In this document: positions 1-8,086 of the stretch, piece after piece
Layout: the number at the start of each line of letters is the position of its first letter
Position numbering within the stretch: position 1 is the first letter of the stretch
Origin: an uncultured Flavobacteriales bacterium
GTDB taxonomy: Bacteria; Bacteroidota; Bacteroidia; Flavobacteriales_D; Sanyastnellaceae
Reading direction: 5' to 3'
NCBI GenBank assembly: GCA_913057815.1
Contig: CAJXOV010000004.1
Location: 1 to 15,098, forward strand
DNA: 15,098 bases
Made by a program: the position numbers and the translations under genes
Notes under the pieces: generated by a model
Database searches by the model: none
Told to the model about the DNA's origin: nothing
What the model saw: the letters and a program-made list of their open reading frames with translations, nothing else

Positions 1-24
1 CTCGGAGATGTGTATAAGAGACAG
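1..24 (+). other. Nextera sequencing adapter remnant
   Basis: Positions 6-24 read AGATGTGTATAAGAGACAG, the 19-base Tn5 mosaic end used in Nextera libraries. The five bases before it, CTCGG, match the Nextera Read 2 adapter and not the Read 1 adapter. This is technical sequence left at the contig end. It is not part of the organism, and genomic sequence begins at about position 25. Confidence 0.97.
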
Positions 25-696
25 GTTGTTATAAATCCGTTTCAGTCCTAGGCTCACTTCGGCAGGAATACTGTCATTTGAAAGTAGAACGGGAAGGAGG
101 GCATCTGTCTTAAAAACTTCTCCTTTTTCGAAATACATACCGTTGGCCAAAGTCCATATTTGAGCCTCTTCGGCAAAATGGTCTTCTAGTTTACTTCTCG
201 TACTAAAGACAGTTTTTAAGGTATCGAAGTTAGCCACTAAATCAGGGTTATACCCCATCGTTATACGAATGTCATCTAGCATTTTAAATGCTTGGTCTCT
301 TAAATCCTCCCAGTTTTTAATTCCTTCAAAAGCACCGTCTGAGTCTAGTTCTAATTCTAAAACCAAGCCTTTGTCCAGGTGAGTTATCAAGTCAATCATA
401 TCTGGCTGATCACTAAAAAACATAAAATCTCTAAGGTCGTACTTCAGGACATATCCATCTTTTGAAGCATCTAAAACGGTGATCTTTATTCCATATTCAT
501 TCTCACTTTCAGCTATTAATTCTTTGTTTTTATACTGCCGGCTAATTTCTGTGATTTGTAACACAAACTTTTCACCTTTATTAAAAACAGGTCTGACAGA
601 AATAGAGTCAACGGTTTCATTTTGACCTAAGCTAATTAGAGAAGAAAAAATTAAGAAAACCGAGAATAAAACAAATCTAAAAACGCACATAATCAT
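25..696 (-). CDS. secreted protein of unknown function (3' end missing)
   Basis: An open frame of 224 codons runs from ATG at 696 down to the adapter junction with no stop, so the C-terminus is lost. The first 25 or so residues (MIMCVFRFVLFSVFLIFSSL, then ISLGQ) form a Sec signal peptide. There is no lipobox cysteine, so the product is periplasmic, secreted or outer-membrane associated. The mature part is acidic and mixed alpha/beta in look, with phrases such as GEKFVLQITEISRQYKNKE and DGYVLKYDLRDF. I recognise no family. I chose ATG 696 over the in-frame ATG at 690 because an AGGAG (707-711) lies 10 bases upstream and the frame is closed by a stop at 727-729. It diverges from uvrB. Codon use looks like that of its neighbours. 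The existence of the gene is well supported; its function is unknown. Confidence 0.8.
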
Positions 697-745
697 TCTG
701 AAAATACTCCTGTAAAGATAATTTATTTAAAGAAATGTAGATTGT

Positions 746-771
746 CAATTCTTGATAATCAATTGTGAATT
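746..771. promoter_or_regulatory. palindromic patch between divergent genes
   Basis: The gap between the secreted-protein gene and uvrB contains the 11-base palindrome TTGATAATCAA (752-762). CAATT/AATTG arms (746-750 and 761-765) and AATTC/GAATT arms (747-751 and 767-771) overlap it. These lie just upstream of the uvrB promoter-like box. They could be an operator, but short AT-rich palindromes are common by chance and the centres do not coincide. Confidence 0.25.
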
Positions 772-777
772 AGAAAC

Positions 778-785
778 TATCTTTG
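778..785 (+). promoter_or_regulatory. candidate uvrB promoter -7 box
   Basis: TATCTTTG matches the Bacteroidota -7 consensus TAnnTTTG exactly. No convincing -33 TTTG stands 19-21 bases upstream. The box ends only 8 bases before the uvrB ATG at 794, so transcription from it would start a few bases before the start codon and give an almost leaderless mRNA. A chance match is possible. Confidence 0.4.
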
Positions 786-793
786 CTACGCAA

Positions 794-2809
794 ATGAAAT
801 TCAAATTACACTCAGAATTTAAGCCGGCCGGAGACCAGCCAGAAGCTATTAAGCAACTTTCAGAAGGAATAGAGAATGGAATTGAACACCAGACTTTATT
901 AGGTGTTACAGGTTCAGGAAAAACATTTACTGTAGCCAACCTTATAGTGGAAACACAGCGGCCTACTCTAATTCTCTCTCATAATAAGACTTTAGCTGCC
1001 CAGTTGTATTCGGAGTTTAAACAGTTTTTTCCTGAAAACCAGGTGGAGTATTTTGTAAGTTATTACGACTATTACCAGCCAGAAGCATTCATTCCTACCA
1101 CAGGCACTTATATAGAAAAAGACCTGCAGATAAATCAGGAGATTGAAAAACTTAGATTGGCCAGTTCATCTGCTTTGCTAAGCGGAAGAAAGGACATTAT
1201 TATTGTAGCCTCAGTATCTTGTATTTATGGAATAGGAAATCCGGTAGAGTTTCATAAAAGTGTAATTCCTGTGGCCAAAGGAGATACTATTTCTAGAAAT
1301 AAATTTTTATACAAATTAGTTTCGAGTCTATACAGTAGAACTCGAGATCTGTTTACCAGAGGAACATTTAGAGTGGTGGGAGATCAGGTAGATATATTTT
1401 TAGCATATGCTGACCACGCACTGAGAATAGTTTTTTGGGGAGATGAAATTGAAGAAATTTACACTTTTGATCCTGAAAGTGGAAGCAAAATCATGGATTT
1501 CGAGGAGATTCAAATATACCCAGCCAATCTCTTTGTAACTGGAAAAGATACCATGGAGAGCGCCATTTGGGAAATTCAGCAGGAAATGGTGAAACAGGTA
1601 GATTTCTTTAAATCCGAAGGAAAGTTTTTAGAGGCTAAAAGACTTCAAGAGCGTGTAGAACATGATCTGGAAATGATGCGTGAACTCGGTTTCTGTTCAG
1701 GCATAGAGAACTACTCTCGTTATTTTGATAAACGTCAGCCAGGCGAACGTCCTTTCTGTTTGATAGATTATTTCCCTGATGATTTTCTATTTGTTATAGA
1801 CGAAAGTCATGTAACCATACCTCAGATAGGAGCCATGTATGGTGGAGATAGAGCTAGGAAAGTGAATTTAGTAGATTATGGATTTAGACTTCCATCAGCA
1901 GTTGACAATCGGCCGCTTAAATTCGAAGAATGGCAGTCCATGCTAAACCAAGTGGTATATGTAAGTGCTACCCCGGCAGATTATGAGCTAGAAAAATCAG
2001 AAGGTGTAATAGTAGAGCAGGTAGTTCGTCCTACCGGGCTTTTAGATCCTCCTATAGAAGTTCGTCCGAGCATAAATCAAATAGATGATTTACTCGATGA
2101 AATTCACGAAGTGATAGCTAAAAATGAGAGGATTTTGGTAACTACGCTTACCAAAAGAATGGCCGAAGAGTTTTCTAAATATTTAGATAAGTTAGATATA
2201 GCCTGCAGATACATTCACTCTGAGGTAAAGACATTGGATAGAATAGAAATATTAAGAGATTTGAGAGAAGGTGTTTTCGATGTCTTAGTAGGAGTGAACC
2301 TTCTTAGAGAAGGCCTAGATTTACCCGAGGTTTCCTTGGTAGCTATTATGGATGCTGATAAAGAAGGTTTTCTGCGTAGCAATAGGTCTTTAACTCAGAC
2401 TGCAGGAAGAGCAGCCAGAAACGTAAATGGTAAAGTAATCATGTATGCAGATAAGATTACTAATTCTATGCAGACCACTATAGACGAAACCAGCAGAAGA
2501 AGAGAAAAGCAAATAGCTTATAACACCAAGCATGGGATAGTTCCTCAGCAAATAAACAAGAAGAACGAAACACTCTTTGAAAACTCAGGAGTGGTGTCTC
2601 GGCCAGGTACTTATAGTGACATAGATACTTCGGCTGCCATAGCTGCTGACCCAGTGGTGCAATACATGAATTCAGATGATTTACTGAAAGCCATAAACAA
2701 AACCCAAAAGGCTATGGAAAAAGCAGCCAAGGAAATGGAGTTTATGGAAGCCGCGCGATTAAGAGATGAACTTATAGAACTTAAAAAGTTATATGATTCT
2801 AAAAAATAG
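794..2809 (+). CDS. uvrB: UvrABC excision nuclease subunit B
   Basis: UvrB is the DNA-damage verification helicase of nucleotide excision repair. It is loaded by UvrA and then recruits UvrC for incision. The product is 671 residues, normal for the family. The N-terminus MKFKLHSEFKPAGDQPEAI is the standard UvrB opening. Walker A GVTGSGKT is at residues 37-44, the aromatic beta-hairpin segment YDYYQPEAF at about 91-99, the helicase DESH box at 336-339, and motif VI QTAGRAARN at 535-543. The C-terminal UVR domain, which contacts UvrC, occupies roughly 630-667. An in-frame TTG at 752 would add 14 residues with no match to UvrB N-termini and would overlap the promoter-like box, so ATG 794 is preferred. 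There is no hairpin terminator in the 59 bases before the next gene. uvrA and uvrC are not nearby, which is usual. Confidence 0.97.
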   Translation: MKFKLHSEFKPAGDQPEAIKQLSEGIENGIEHQTLLGVTGSGKTFTVANLIVETQRPTLILSHNKTLAAQLYSEFKQFFPENQVEYFVSYYDYYQPEAFIPTTGTYIEKDLQINQEIEKLRLASSSALLSGRKDIIIVASVSCIYGIGNPVEFHKSVIPVAKGDTISRNKFLYKLVSSLYSRTRDLFTRGTFRVVGDQVDIFLAYADHALRIVFWGDEIEEIYTFDPESGSKIMDFEEIQIYPANLFVTGKDTMESAIWEIQQEMVKQVDFFKSEGKFLEAKRLQERVEHDLEMMRELGFCSGIENYSRYFDKRQPGERPFCLIDYFPDDFLFVIDESHVTIPQIGAMYGGDRARKVNLVDYGFRLPSAVDNRPLKFEEWQSMLNQVVYVSATPADYELEKSEGVIVEQVVRPTGLLDPPIEVRPSINQIDDLLDEIHEVIAKNERILVTTLTKRMAEEFSKYLDKLDIACRYIHSEVKTLDRIEILRDLREGVFDVLVGVNLLREGLDLPEVSLVAIMDADKEGFLRSNRSLTQTAGRAARNVNGKVIMYADKITNSMQTTIDETSRRREKQIAYNTKHGIVPQQINKKNETLFENSGVVSRPGTYSDIDTSAAIAADPVVQYMNSDDLLKAINKTQKAMEKAAKEMEFMEAARLRDELIELKKLYDSKK

Positions 2810-2868
2810 CATTCCGTCAGGATTTATCTTGGCAGTGTTTTAGTAGGATACTGATATATAGTAAAGAC

Positions 2869-3354
2869 ATGAAAAATTTAAAACACATCTTATTTGTAAT
2901 TGGCGCATTCATAATGATCTCATCTTCATGTAAGAAAAGAAAAGGGATGGAGAATTCAGCAGATTCACAAACCCATACCAAAGACGATAAAATGGAAGAG
3001 AAAAATCCTATACCAAGTGTAGTTATCGATCCTACATACCAAATGAAAGATACTGATAGGTTTACACTTTTAGAATCTAAATTGGATGGGGATAATTTAA
3101 TCTTACTTGTACAGTATGGGGGAGGATGTGAAGAGCATGAGTGGGAATTAAAAACGAATGGTGCTTATGCCAAAAGTCTTCCGCCTCAGGTAACACTGAA
3201 TCTAGAACACAACGCTAATGGTGATATGTGTAGAGCTCTTTTGACAGATACTATAGAGTTCAATATTGAACCAATAAGGTATCCAGGTAGTTTAGAGCTT
3301 GATGTTAAGATTTTTGGTTTTGAGAAACAAGTGATTAGATATAAATATCAATAA
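2869..3354 (+). CDS. small lipoprotein with GGC-x2-H motif
   Basis: This 161-residue product begins with a lipoprotein signal peptide: basic MKNLKH, a hydrophobic stretch, then SSSC with the lipidated cysteine at 21. A charged linker rich in Lys, Asp and Glu (22-50) precedes a compact beta-rich domain. That domain carries QYGGGCEEHEWEL (82-94) and LEHNANGDMC (112-121), with conserved-looking C87, H90, H114 and C121. From memory, a similar GGC-x2-H and H-x2-NGD-x-C pattern occurs in many uncharacterised Bacteroidota lipoproteins, including NigD-like ones; this could not be checked here. The two cysteines could form a disulfide or, with the histidines, bind a metal. The stop lies 18 bases before the secreted protease gene, so the two are probably co-transcribed. 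Position +2 after the lipid cysteine is Lys, which gives no clear surface-export signal. Function unknown. Confidence 0.85.
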   Translation: MKNLKHILFVIGAFIMISSSCKKRKGMENSADSQTHTKDDKMEEKNPIPSVVIDPTYQMKDTDRFTLLESKLDGDNLILLVQYGGGCEEHEWELKTNGAYAKSLPPQVTLNLEHNANGDMCRALLTDTIEFNIEPIRYPGSLELDVKIFGFEKQVIRYKYQ

Positions 3355-3372
3355 GAGTAAAAGAAACAAGAA

Positions 3373-5622
3373 ATGATTAAAATAAGTACTGCATTATTCA
3401 CCTTCATTATACTGTCCTTAGCACTAACCGCTCAGGTTTCACAAGGAGGAGAACCTTACAATTGGGATGTAAAAGACATTGAAAGATTCGATGTGGAGTT
3501 TGAATACTTTGGAGAACTTGATATGGAGTTAATAGCTCTTCAAGATGCCATTGGTGACGCTGAAAAAGATTCTCCATACAGATTTGGAATTGAGCACGAT
3601 GTTTCGTATTCAAAGGAAACAAACGGAATTTGGTCGGAGTTAGATAACGGAGATAAAATTTGGAGATTAGGAGTTAAAGCAGAAAGCGCTACTTCCATTT
3701 CATTCTTATTCGATCGATTTGTTTTAAATAAAGGGGCTGAACTTTATATCTGGAATTCTGAAAGAACAGAATTTTTAGGTTCGTTTACTTATAGGAACAA
3801 CAAAGAAGCTGGAGTTCTACCAGTTAGTTTACTTTCATCAAATGAAGTGGTAATAGAATATATTGTACCAGAAGGAGTGAATGAAGGAGAGCTTAGTTTA
3901 AGTTTAGTAGTACAGGGATACAGACCTATAATTAACCAATTTGAAGATGTCGACAGAGGCCCTTACGGAAACTCTGGAGCATGTAATATTAACGTGAACT
4001 GTCCTTCGGGAGATGAATGGCAAACTGAAAAGAAATCGGTGGCATTAATCATAAATGGAGGAAATTCGGTTTGTACAGGAGCACTTGTCAATAATACAGC
4101 AAATGATGGAACTCCATATTTTCTAACAGCTAATCACTGCTTAGGAAACCCTAATAATTGGGTCTATTTATTTAATCATGAGTCTGCCGGATGTATAGGT
4201 AATTCCGGTCCTACTCTTCAAACTATATCTTCTGGAACCCTTGTAGCCAGTAATGGAGCAAGTGATTTTGCTTTAATAGAGCTAAGTTCTGCGCCTCCGG
4301 GAAATTATGATGTTCAGTATGTCGGTTGGGATAGATCTGATAATGAAAGTGTAACTGCAGCTACAGGAATTCATCACCCTTCTGGCGATGTGAAGAAAAT
4401 CTGTTTTGAAGAAGACAACCCATATCATGCTAATCAAGGTGGAGCAGCAGTTTGGTATATAGATGAATGGGAAGATGGTGTAACAGAAGGAGGATCATCA
4501 GGTTCACCTTTATTTGATCAAAACCATAGAGTAATAGGGCAGTTGTACGGAGGTTTTGCTGCATGTAGTGGGCAAACTAATAATGGCCAGGCAGATTGGT
4601 ACGGAAGATTTGGAGTTTCATGGGATGGTAATACTCCCGAGACTAGGCTGAAGGATTGGTTAGACCCAGTGGGTAACAATGCATTGGTGTTGGACGGATT
4701 TCCTGAAGGAGTGCCTGAGTATGCGCATGATGCTGGTGTTTCTATAGTGAATGAAATTGAAGGTGTAGTATGTCAATCTACCATTTATCCCCAGGCAACA
4801 TTGTTTAATAATGGAACTGAAAACTTAACCGCTGCCATAATCACACTATTTCTGAACGGAAATTCAGTAGAAGTAGTAGAATGGGTCGGAAATTTAAGTA
4901 ACAATCAAAATGTAGTAATAAATTTAAGTCCACAAGCGCTTCAGTCTGGAGAAAATCAAATTGAAGTGGTAGTCATGGAGGCTTCGGGAGAAGAGGATGA
5001 TGAAAATGAGAACAACAACTCAAACTTAATTGAGTTCTCTGCTATTATAGGAGAAGTGTCAGTATTTCAGTTAAATCTAACTTTAGATGATTATGGCTCG
5101 GAAACAACGTGGGAAGTAGTCAGTTCAAATGAAGTTTTTGCAGAAGGTGGCCCATATCAGAATGATGCTGATGGTGAGCTGATTGTTGAAGAGTTTTGTT
5201 TGCCTGATGGATGTTACGAATTTGTAATTTATGATGATGCTGACGATGGATTGTGCTGTCAATATGGTGAAGGGAATTATACTATTGAAAACCAATTAAA
5301 TGTTCAATTAGCAGAATCGGATGGTGAATTTGGAAGCGAAGAGACTCAAGAGTTTTGTGCATCTGTAACAAGCATAAGCGAAAAAGTAGTAGCTAACATT
5401 GAATTATACCCTAATCCTGCTCAAGACATACTAAATGTAGTAGTTCAGGAAAGTAACTCTTTAATTAAAATTTATGATGTTTCAGGAAGAATAGTCTTAC
5501 AAGTGCTTTATGAAAATACAGGTGTTTTAGAATTAAATACAGAAAAACTTACCAGTGGCACTTATGTCTTATTTATGAGTTCTGACAAAGGAGAATCTAG
5601 AGGAGTATTCCTTAAAGAATAG
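3373..5622 (+). CDS. secreted trypsin-like serine endopeptidase with T9SS sorting domain
   Basis: This 749-residue multidomain exoprotease resembles lysyl endopeptidases (family S1, Achromobacter protease I type). A Sec signal peptide (about 1-20) is followed by a propeptide-like region to about 196. The mature protease opens with SGACNINVNCPSGDEW, whose C204 and C210 are typical of the family. The catalytic triad is H255 (in TANHC), D298 (in SDFALIEL) and S376 (in GGSSGSP). After about residue 441 come a CARDB-like beta domain (452-557) with an acidic, Asn-rich tail, then a Cys-rich beta domain (560-660; LTLDDYGSETTWE, DGLCCQYGEGNY) seen in many Bacteroidota exoproteins. Residues 677-749 form the type A T9SS sorting domain (LYPNPAQDILNV, then IYDVSGR), which directs export across the outer membrane and is then removed. 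Likely role: digestion of external protein. Lys specificity is inferred from family resemblance only. Confidence 0.92.
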   Translation: MIKISTALFTFIILSLALTAQVSQGGEPYNWDVKDIERFDVEFEYFGELDMELIALQDAIGDAEKDSPYRFGIEHDVSYSKETNGIWSELDNGDKIWRLGVKAESATSISFLFDRFVLNKGAELYIWNSERTEFLGSFTYRNNKEAGVLPVSLLSSNEVVIEYIVPEGVNEGELSLSLVVQGYRPIINQFEDVDRGPYGNSGACNINVNCPSGDEWQTEKKSVALIINGGNSVCTGALVNNTANDGTPYFLTANHCLGNPNNWVYLFNHESAGCIGNSGPTLQTISSGTLVASNGASDFALIELSSAPPGNYDVQYVGWDRSDNESVTAATGIHHPSGDVKKICFEEDNPYHANQGGAAVWYIDEWEDGVTEGGSSGSPLFDQNHRVIGQLYGGFAACSGQTNNGQADWYGRFGVSWDGNTPETRLKDWLDPVGNNALVLDGFPEGVPEYAHDAGVSIVNEIEGVVCQSTIYPQATLFNNGTENLTAAIITLFLNGNSVEVVEWVGNLSNNQNVVINLSPQALQSGENQIEVVVMEASGEEDDENENNNSNLIEFSAIIGEVSVFQLNLTLDDYGSETTWEVVSSNEVFAEGGPYQNDADGELIVEEFCLPDGCYEFVIYDDADDGLCCQYGEGNYTIENQLNVQLAESDGEFGSEETQEFCASVTSISEKVVANIELYPNPAQDILNVVVQESNSLIKIYDVSGRIVLQVLYENTGVLELNTEKLTSGTYVLFMSSDKGESRGVFLKE

Positions 5623-5644
5623 AATGTTCAAAGTATTTAAAGAA

Positions 5645-5678
5645 AGCCTCTGTGAATTGAATCGCAGGGGCTTTTTTT
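5645..5678 (+). terminator. rho-independent terminator after the protease gene
   Basis: An 11-pair stem (AGCCTCTGTGA at 5645-5655 with TCGCAGGGGCT at 5662-5672, including two U-G wobbles) encloses a 6-base loop. It is followed by a run of seven T at 5672-5678. The T run on the plus strand sets the direction. It ends the uvrB/lipoprotein/protease stretch and separates it from the glycosyltransferase operon. Confidence 0.92.
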
Positions 5679-5713
5679 GTCTCTACAATTTAAAATGACT
5701 AAGAGGAATACAA

Positions 5714-6847
5714 ATGAATGAAATCTTATCAGAATTAACCCAAATCCAACAGGCCTTGTGTTTTGTGCTTTTGGCTGCGGTTTTAGTTCAATTGTTCTAT
5801 ACGTTGTTTTTCTATTTAAGACTTTTGTTACACAAGCCAAAGAATTCACCTACAACACTTCCCCCAGTTAGTGTGGTTATTTGTGCTAGAAATGAATCTG
5901 AAAATTTGATGAACTTCATTCCAGTTATAATGGAACAAGACTATCCGAAGTTTGAAGTAATTGTAGTCAATGACAGTAGTTGGGATGATTCAGAAGATAT
6001 ACTTAAAGCTCTACAGGTGCGATTCAGCAACCTTAAAGTGTTAAGGTTAAATGAAGACTTACATAGAATGACTGGGAAGAAATTTGCATTAACAATGGGA
6101 ATAAAAGGAGCAGCTCATGAGCGTCTTCTTCTCACTGATGCAGATTGTTTTCCCATGAGTTCTGATTGGATTTCGAATATTATGGCTGAAACTGTGAATG
6201 AGGATGAGGTGGTGCTCGGAGTAAGCCTCATGGAAAGAGAGAAAGGGTTTCGGAAGAACTTTTTTAGATTTGAGTCGATTCATACAGCTATTAATTATAG
6301 CTCTTTTGCACTAGCCAAATCTCCTTATATGGGAGTCGGGAGAAACTTATCCTACACTAAAGAAAAATTCTTTTCCGTAGGCGGTTTTAAAAAGCATATG
6401 CATATTACTGGAGGAGATGATGACCTTTTCATAAATGAAATAGCAGCTAGTTCAACCATTAAACTAAACGCAAACATAGAAGGACATACCACTACTAAAA
6501 GCCCAAATAAATGGGGTGAGTGGTGGAGCCAGAAGCGTAGACATTTGAATACTTCAAGTTTATATAAGTTTAAGAATAAATTCCTATTAGGATTAGAGCC
6601 ATTGAGTTGGTGGCTGATGTGGTTTAGTGTAATAGTTCTTTTTGTTTTACGCACACCCACCTTGTTAGTAATTACTCCTGTGGTCCTAAGATATTTGCTT
6701 CTATATGGTACTTTTATAGCTATAGGTAGAAAATGGAAAGCAGTGGACGCAGTATGGGCTATGCCTTTCTGGGAACTAGTGTTAAACATCACTAAACCAG
6801 CTGTTCTCATTTCCAATATGATTTCAAAACCGAAACGATGGATGTAA
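5714..6847 (+). CDS. membrane-bound family 2 glycosyltransferase
   Basis: This 377-residue GT-A fold transferase moves a sugar from a nucleotide donor to an acceptor at the cytoplasmic face of the inner membrane. One hydrophobic helix (about 15-38) precedes the catalytic domain. That domain opens with PVSVVICARNESENL (51-65), followed by EVIVVNDSSWDDS (81-93), the donor/metal DxD-type site TDADCF (141-146), the acidic GGDDDLF (233-239) expected to hold the catalytic base, and QKRRH (273-277) in place of the QxxRW motif of processive GT2 enzymes. Two or three C-terminal hydrophobic segments follow (about 297-337 and 346-370). A GAGGA (5703-5707) sits 6 bases before ATG 5714. The gene overlaps the sigma-factor gene by 10 bases. 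The sugar and product (polysaccharide, glycolipid or other) cannot be told. The His in place of Trp in the last motif is a departure to note. No TAnnTTTG promoter is visible upstream. Confidence 0.87.
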   Translation: MNEILSELTQIQQALCFVLLAAVLVQLFYTLFFYLRLLLHKPKNSPTTLPPVSVVICARNESENLMNFIPVIMEQDYPKFEVIVVNDSSWDDSEDILKALQVRFSNLKVLRLNEDLHRMTGKKFALTMGIKGAAHERLLLTDADCFPMSSDWISNIMAETVNEDEVVLGVSLMEREKGFRKNFFRFESIHTAINYSSFALAKSPYMGVGRNLSYTKEKFFSVGGFKKHMHITGGDDDLFINEIAASSTIKLNANIEGHTTTKSPNKWGEWWSQKRRHLNTSSLYKFKNKFLLGLEPLSWWLMWFSVIVLFVLRTPTLLVITPVVLRYLLLYGTFIAIGRKWKAVDAVWAMPFWELVLNITKPAVLISNMISKPKRWM

Positions 6848-7446
6848 CTAAAAATCTCTCAGACAAAGGGAAACACGATTATGCATTAGTTCAAAGAGCA
6901 TTGAACGACCAAGACCAAAGGGCATATGCTGAATTAATGGAGCGCTATAGAGATTCTATTTACTTCATGCTATTAAAAATGGTGAATAATACGGATGATG
7001 CAGATGATCTTACGATAGAAGCTTTCGGTAAAGCCTTCAAAAGATTAAAGCAATACACACCTGCGTTTGCATTTAGCACATGGCTATTTAAAATAGCATC
7101 TAATAATGCCATTGATTTCATCAGGAAAAAGAGAATTAAAGCTTTGTCTTTAGATCAAGGATACACAAATGACGATGGCGATAGTATAGGTTTTGCGGTT
7201 AAAGATGACAGGTTGGATCCGGAAGAGACTTATGAGAAAAAGCAGCGGATAATGAAAATGCGGGAGGTGGTAGCTAAGTTAAAGCCTAGATACAGAGAGC
7301 TCGTGGAAATGCGTTATTTTCAAGAATTAAGCTATGAGGAAATTTCTAAGGAATTAGATATTCCATTGGGTACTGTAAAGGCTCAATTGTTTAGAGCAAG
7401 AGAGTTTCTATATAATCTTATGAAGCATACTAAAGAGACCATTTAA
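6838..7446 (+). CDS. RNA polymerase sigma factor, ECF/sigma-70 family
   Basis: This 202-residue product has only sigma regions 2 and 4, as in ECF sigma factors. Region 2 spans about 28-98 (DDADDLTIEAFGKAFKRL for core binding, then FSTWLFKIASNNAIDFIRKKR for -10 recognition). A linker with an acidic patch (109-132) follows. Region 4 spans about 137-192, with a helix-turn-helix in LSYEEISKELDIPLGTVKAQ. It should redirect RNA polymerase to a subset of promoters. It starts inside the end of the glycosyltransferase gene, and its stop TAA shares one base with the rsmG ATG, so translation of the three genes is probably coupled. No anti-sigma gene lies next to it, unlike many ECF loci. How it is controlled is therefore unclear; the operon order suggests constant co-expression with a housekeeping gene. 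Confidence 0.93.
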   Translation: MDVTKNLSDKGKHDYALVQRALNDQDQRAYAELMERYRDSIYFMLLKMVNNTDDADDLTIEAFGKAFKRLKQYTPAFAFSTWLFKIASNNAIDFIRKKRIKALSLDQGYTNDDGDSIGFAVKDDRLDPEETYEKKQRIMKMREVVAKLKPRYRELVEMRYFQELSYEEISKELDIPLGTVKAQLFRAREFLYNLMKHTKETI

Positions 7447-8081
7447 TGTCTTCGAATCTCAGTTTAATTACTAAGTACTTTCCAGATCTTAGTGAAGTTC
7501 AATTAGAACAGTTTTCTGCGTTGCAACGCTTGTATGAAGAGTGGAATGCTCAAATCAATGTTATTTCTAGAAAAGACCTTGAGAATTTGTATGAGCGTCA
7601 TGTCCTACATTCTCTGGCTATAGCTAAGGTGAATGACTTTGCTCCTAAAACCAAAGTGTTAGATGTAGGTACAGGAGGCGGGTTCCCTGGGATTCCATTG
7701 GCCATTCTTTACCCTGAAGTATCATTTCACTTAGTAGACTCCATAGGAAAGAAAATAAAGGTAGTGAATGAAGTTTCTGAGGCATTGGGGCTGAAAAACG
7801 TAAAAGCTGAACATAAGAGAGCTGAAGAAGTAAAAGGGACGTTTGACTTTGTAGTCAGCAGAGCTGTAACCAAGTTGCCGTTGTTCATGACTTGGATTCA
7901 GAATAAATTTGACAAGAGATTTATTAATCCTAAACCTAATGGAGTACTTTGTTTAAAGGGCGGTGATTTAACTCAGGAAATTAAGGAATCTAAGAGGATA
8001 GTGGATGAATTTGATTTATCTTCTTACTTCTCTGAAGAGTTTTTCGAGACAAAGAAGATTCTTTACATCAGGGTAGTTTAG
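7446..8081 (+). CDS. rsmG: 16S rRNA (guanine-527-N7) methyltransferase
   Basis: RsmG (GidB) uses S-adenosylmethionine to methylate N7 of G527 in 16S rRNA within the small subunit. The product is 211 residues, normal for the family. Its N-terminal helices contain NVISRKD (38-44) and ERHVLHSLA (50-58). The SAM-binding Rossmann motif is VLDVGTGGGFPGIPLA (71-86), with the acidic ribose-binding residue in FHLVDS (94-99). VVSRAVTKL (136-144) and VLCLKGGDL (167-175) are further family motifs. The ATG at 7446-7448 overlaps the stop of the sigma-factor gene by one base, which favours this start and translational coupling. It is the last gene of its operon. It converges on the ribosomal operon with no terminator clearly pointing its way, since the hairpin just downstream lacks a T run on this strand. 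Confidence 0.96.
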   Translation: MSSNLSLITKYFPDLSEVQLEQFSALQRLYEEWNAQINVISRKDLENLYERHVLHSLAIAKVNDFAPKTKVLDVGTGGGFPGIPLAILYPEVSFHLVDSIGKKIKVVNEVSEALGLKNVKAEHKRAEEVKGTFDFVVSRAVTKLPLFMTWIQNKFDKRFINPKPNGVLCLKGGDLTQEIKESKRIVDEFDLSSYFSEEFFETKKILYIRVV

Positions 8082-8086
8082 TCCAT

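Noticed and set aside
6..24. Tn5/IS50 transposon end
   Set aside because: The exact hyperactive mosaic end together with the Read 2 adapter bases at the very edge of the sequence is a library artefact, not a mobile element.
713..748. Promoters for the leftmost gene: TTGACA-N17-TAAATT (minus strand, 748-720) or TATCTTTA (720-713)
   Set aside because: The first is an E. coli-type pattern not used by the Bacteroidota primary sigma factor. The second is one base off and has no -33 partner. Neither is strong enough to annotate.
752..793. Longer UvrB starting at TTG 752
   Set aside because: The extra 14 residues do not resemble UvrB N-termini and would overlap the promoter-like box; ATG 794 gives the standard N-terminus.
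6352..6816. 154-codon open frame on the minus strand
   Set aside because: It is antisense to the well-supported glycosyltransferase gene and encodes no recognisable motif; it is a shadow of the real reading frame.
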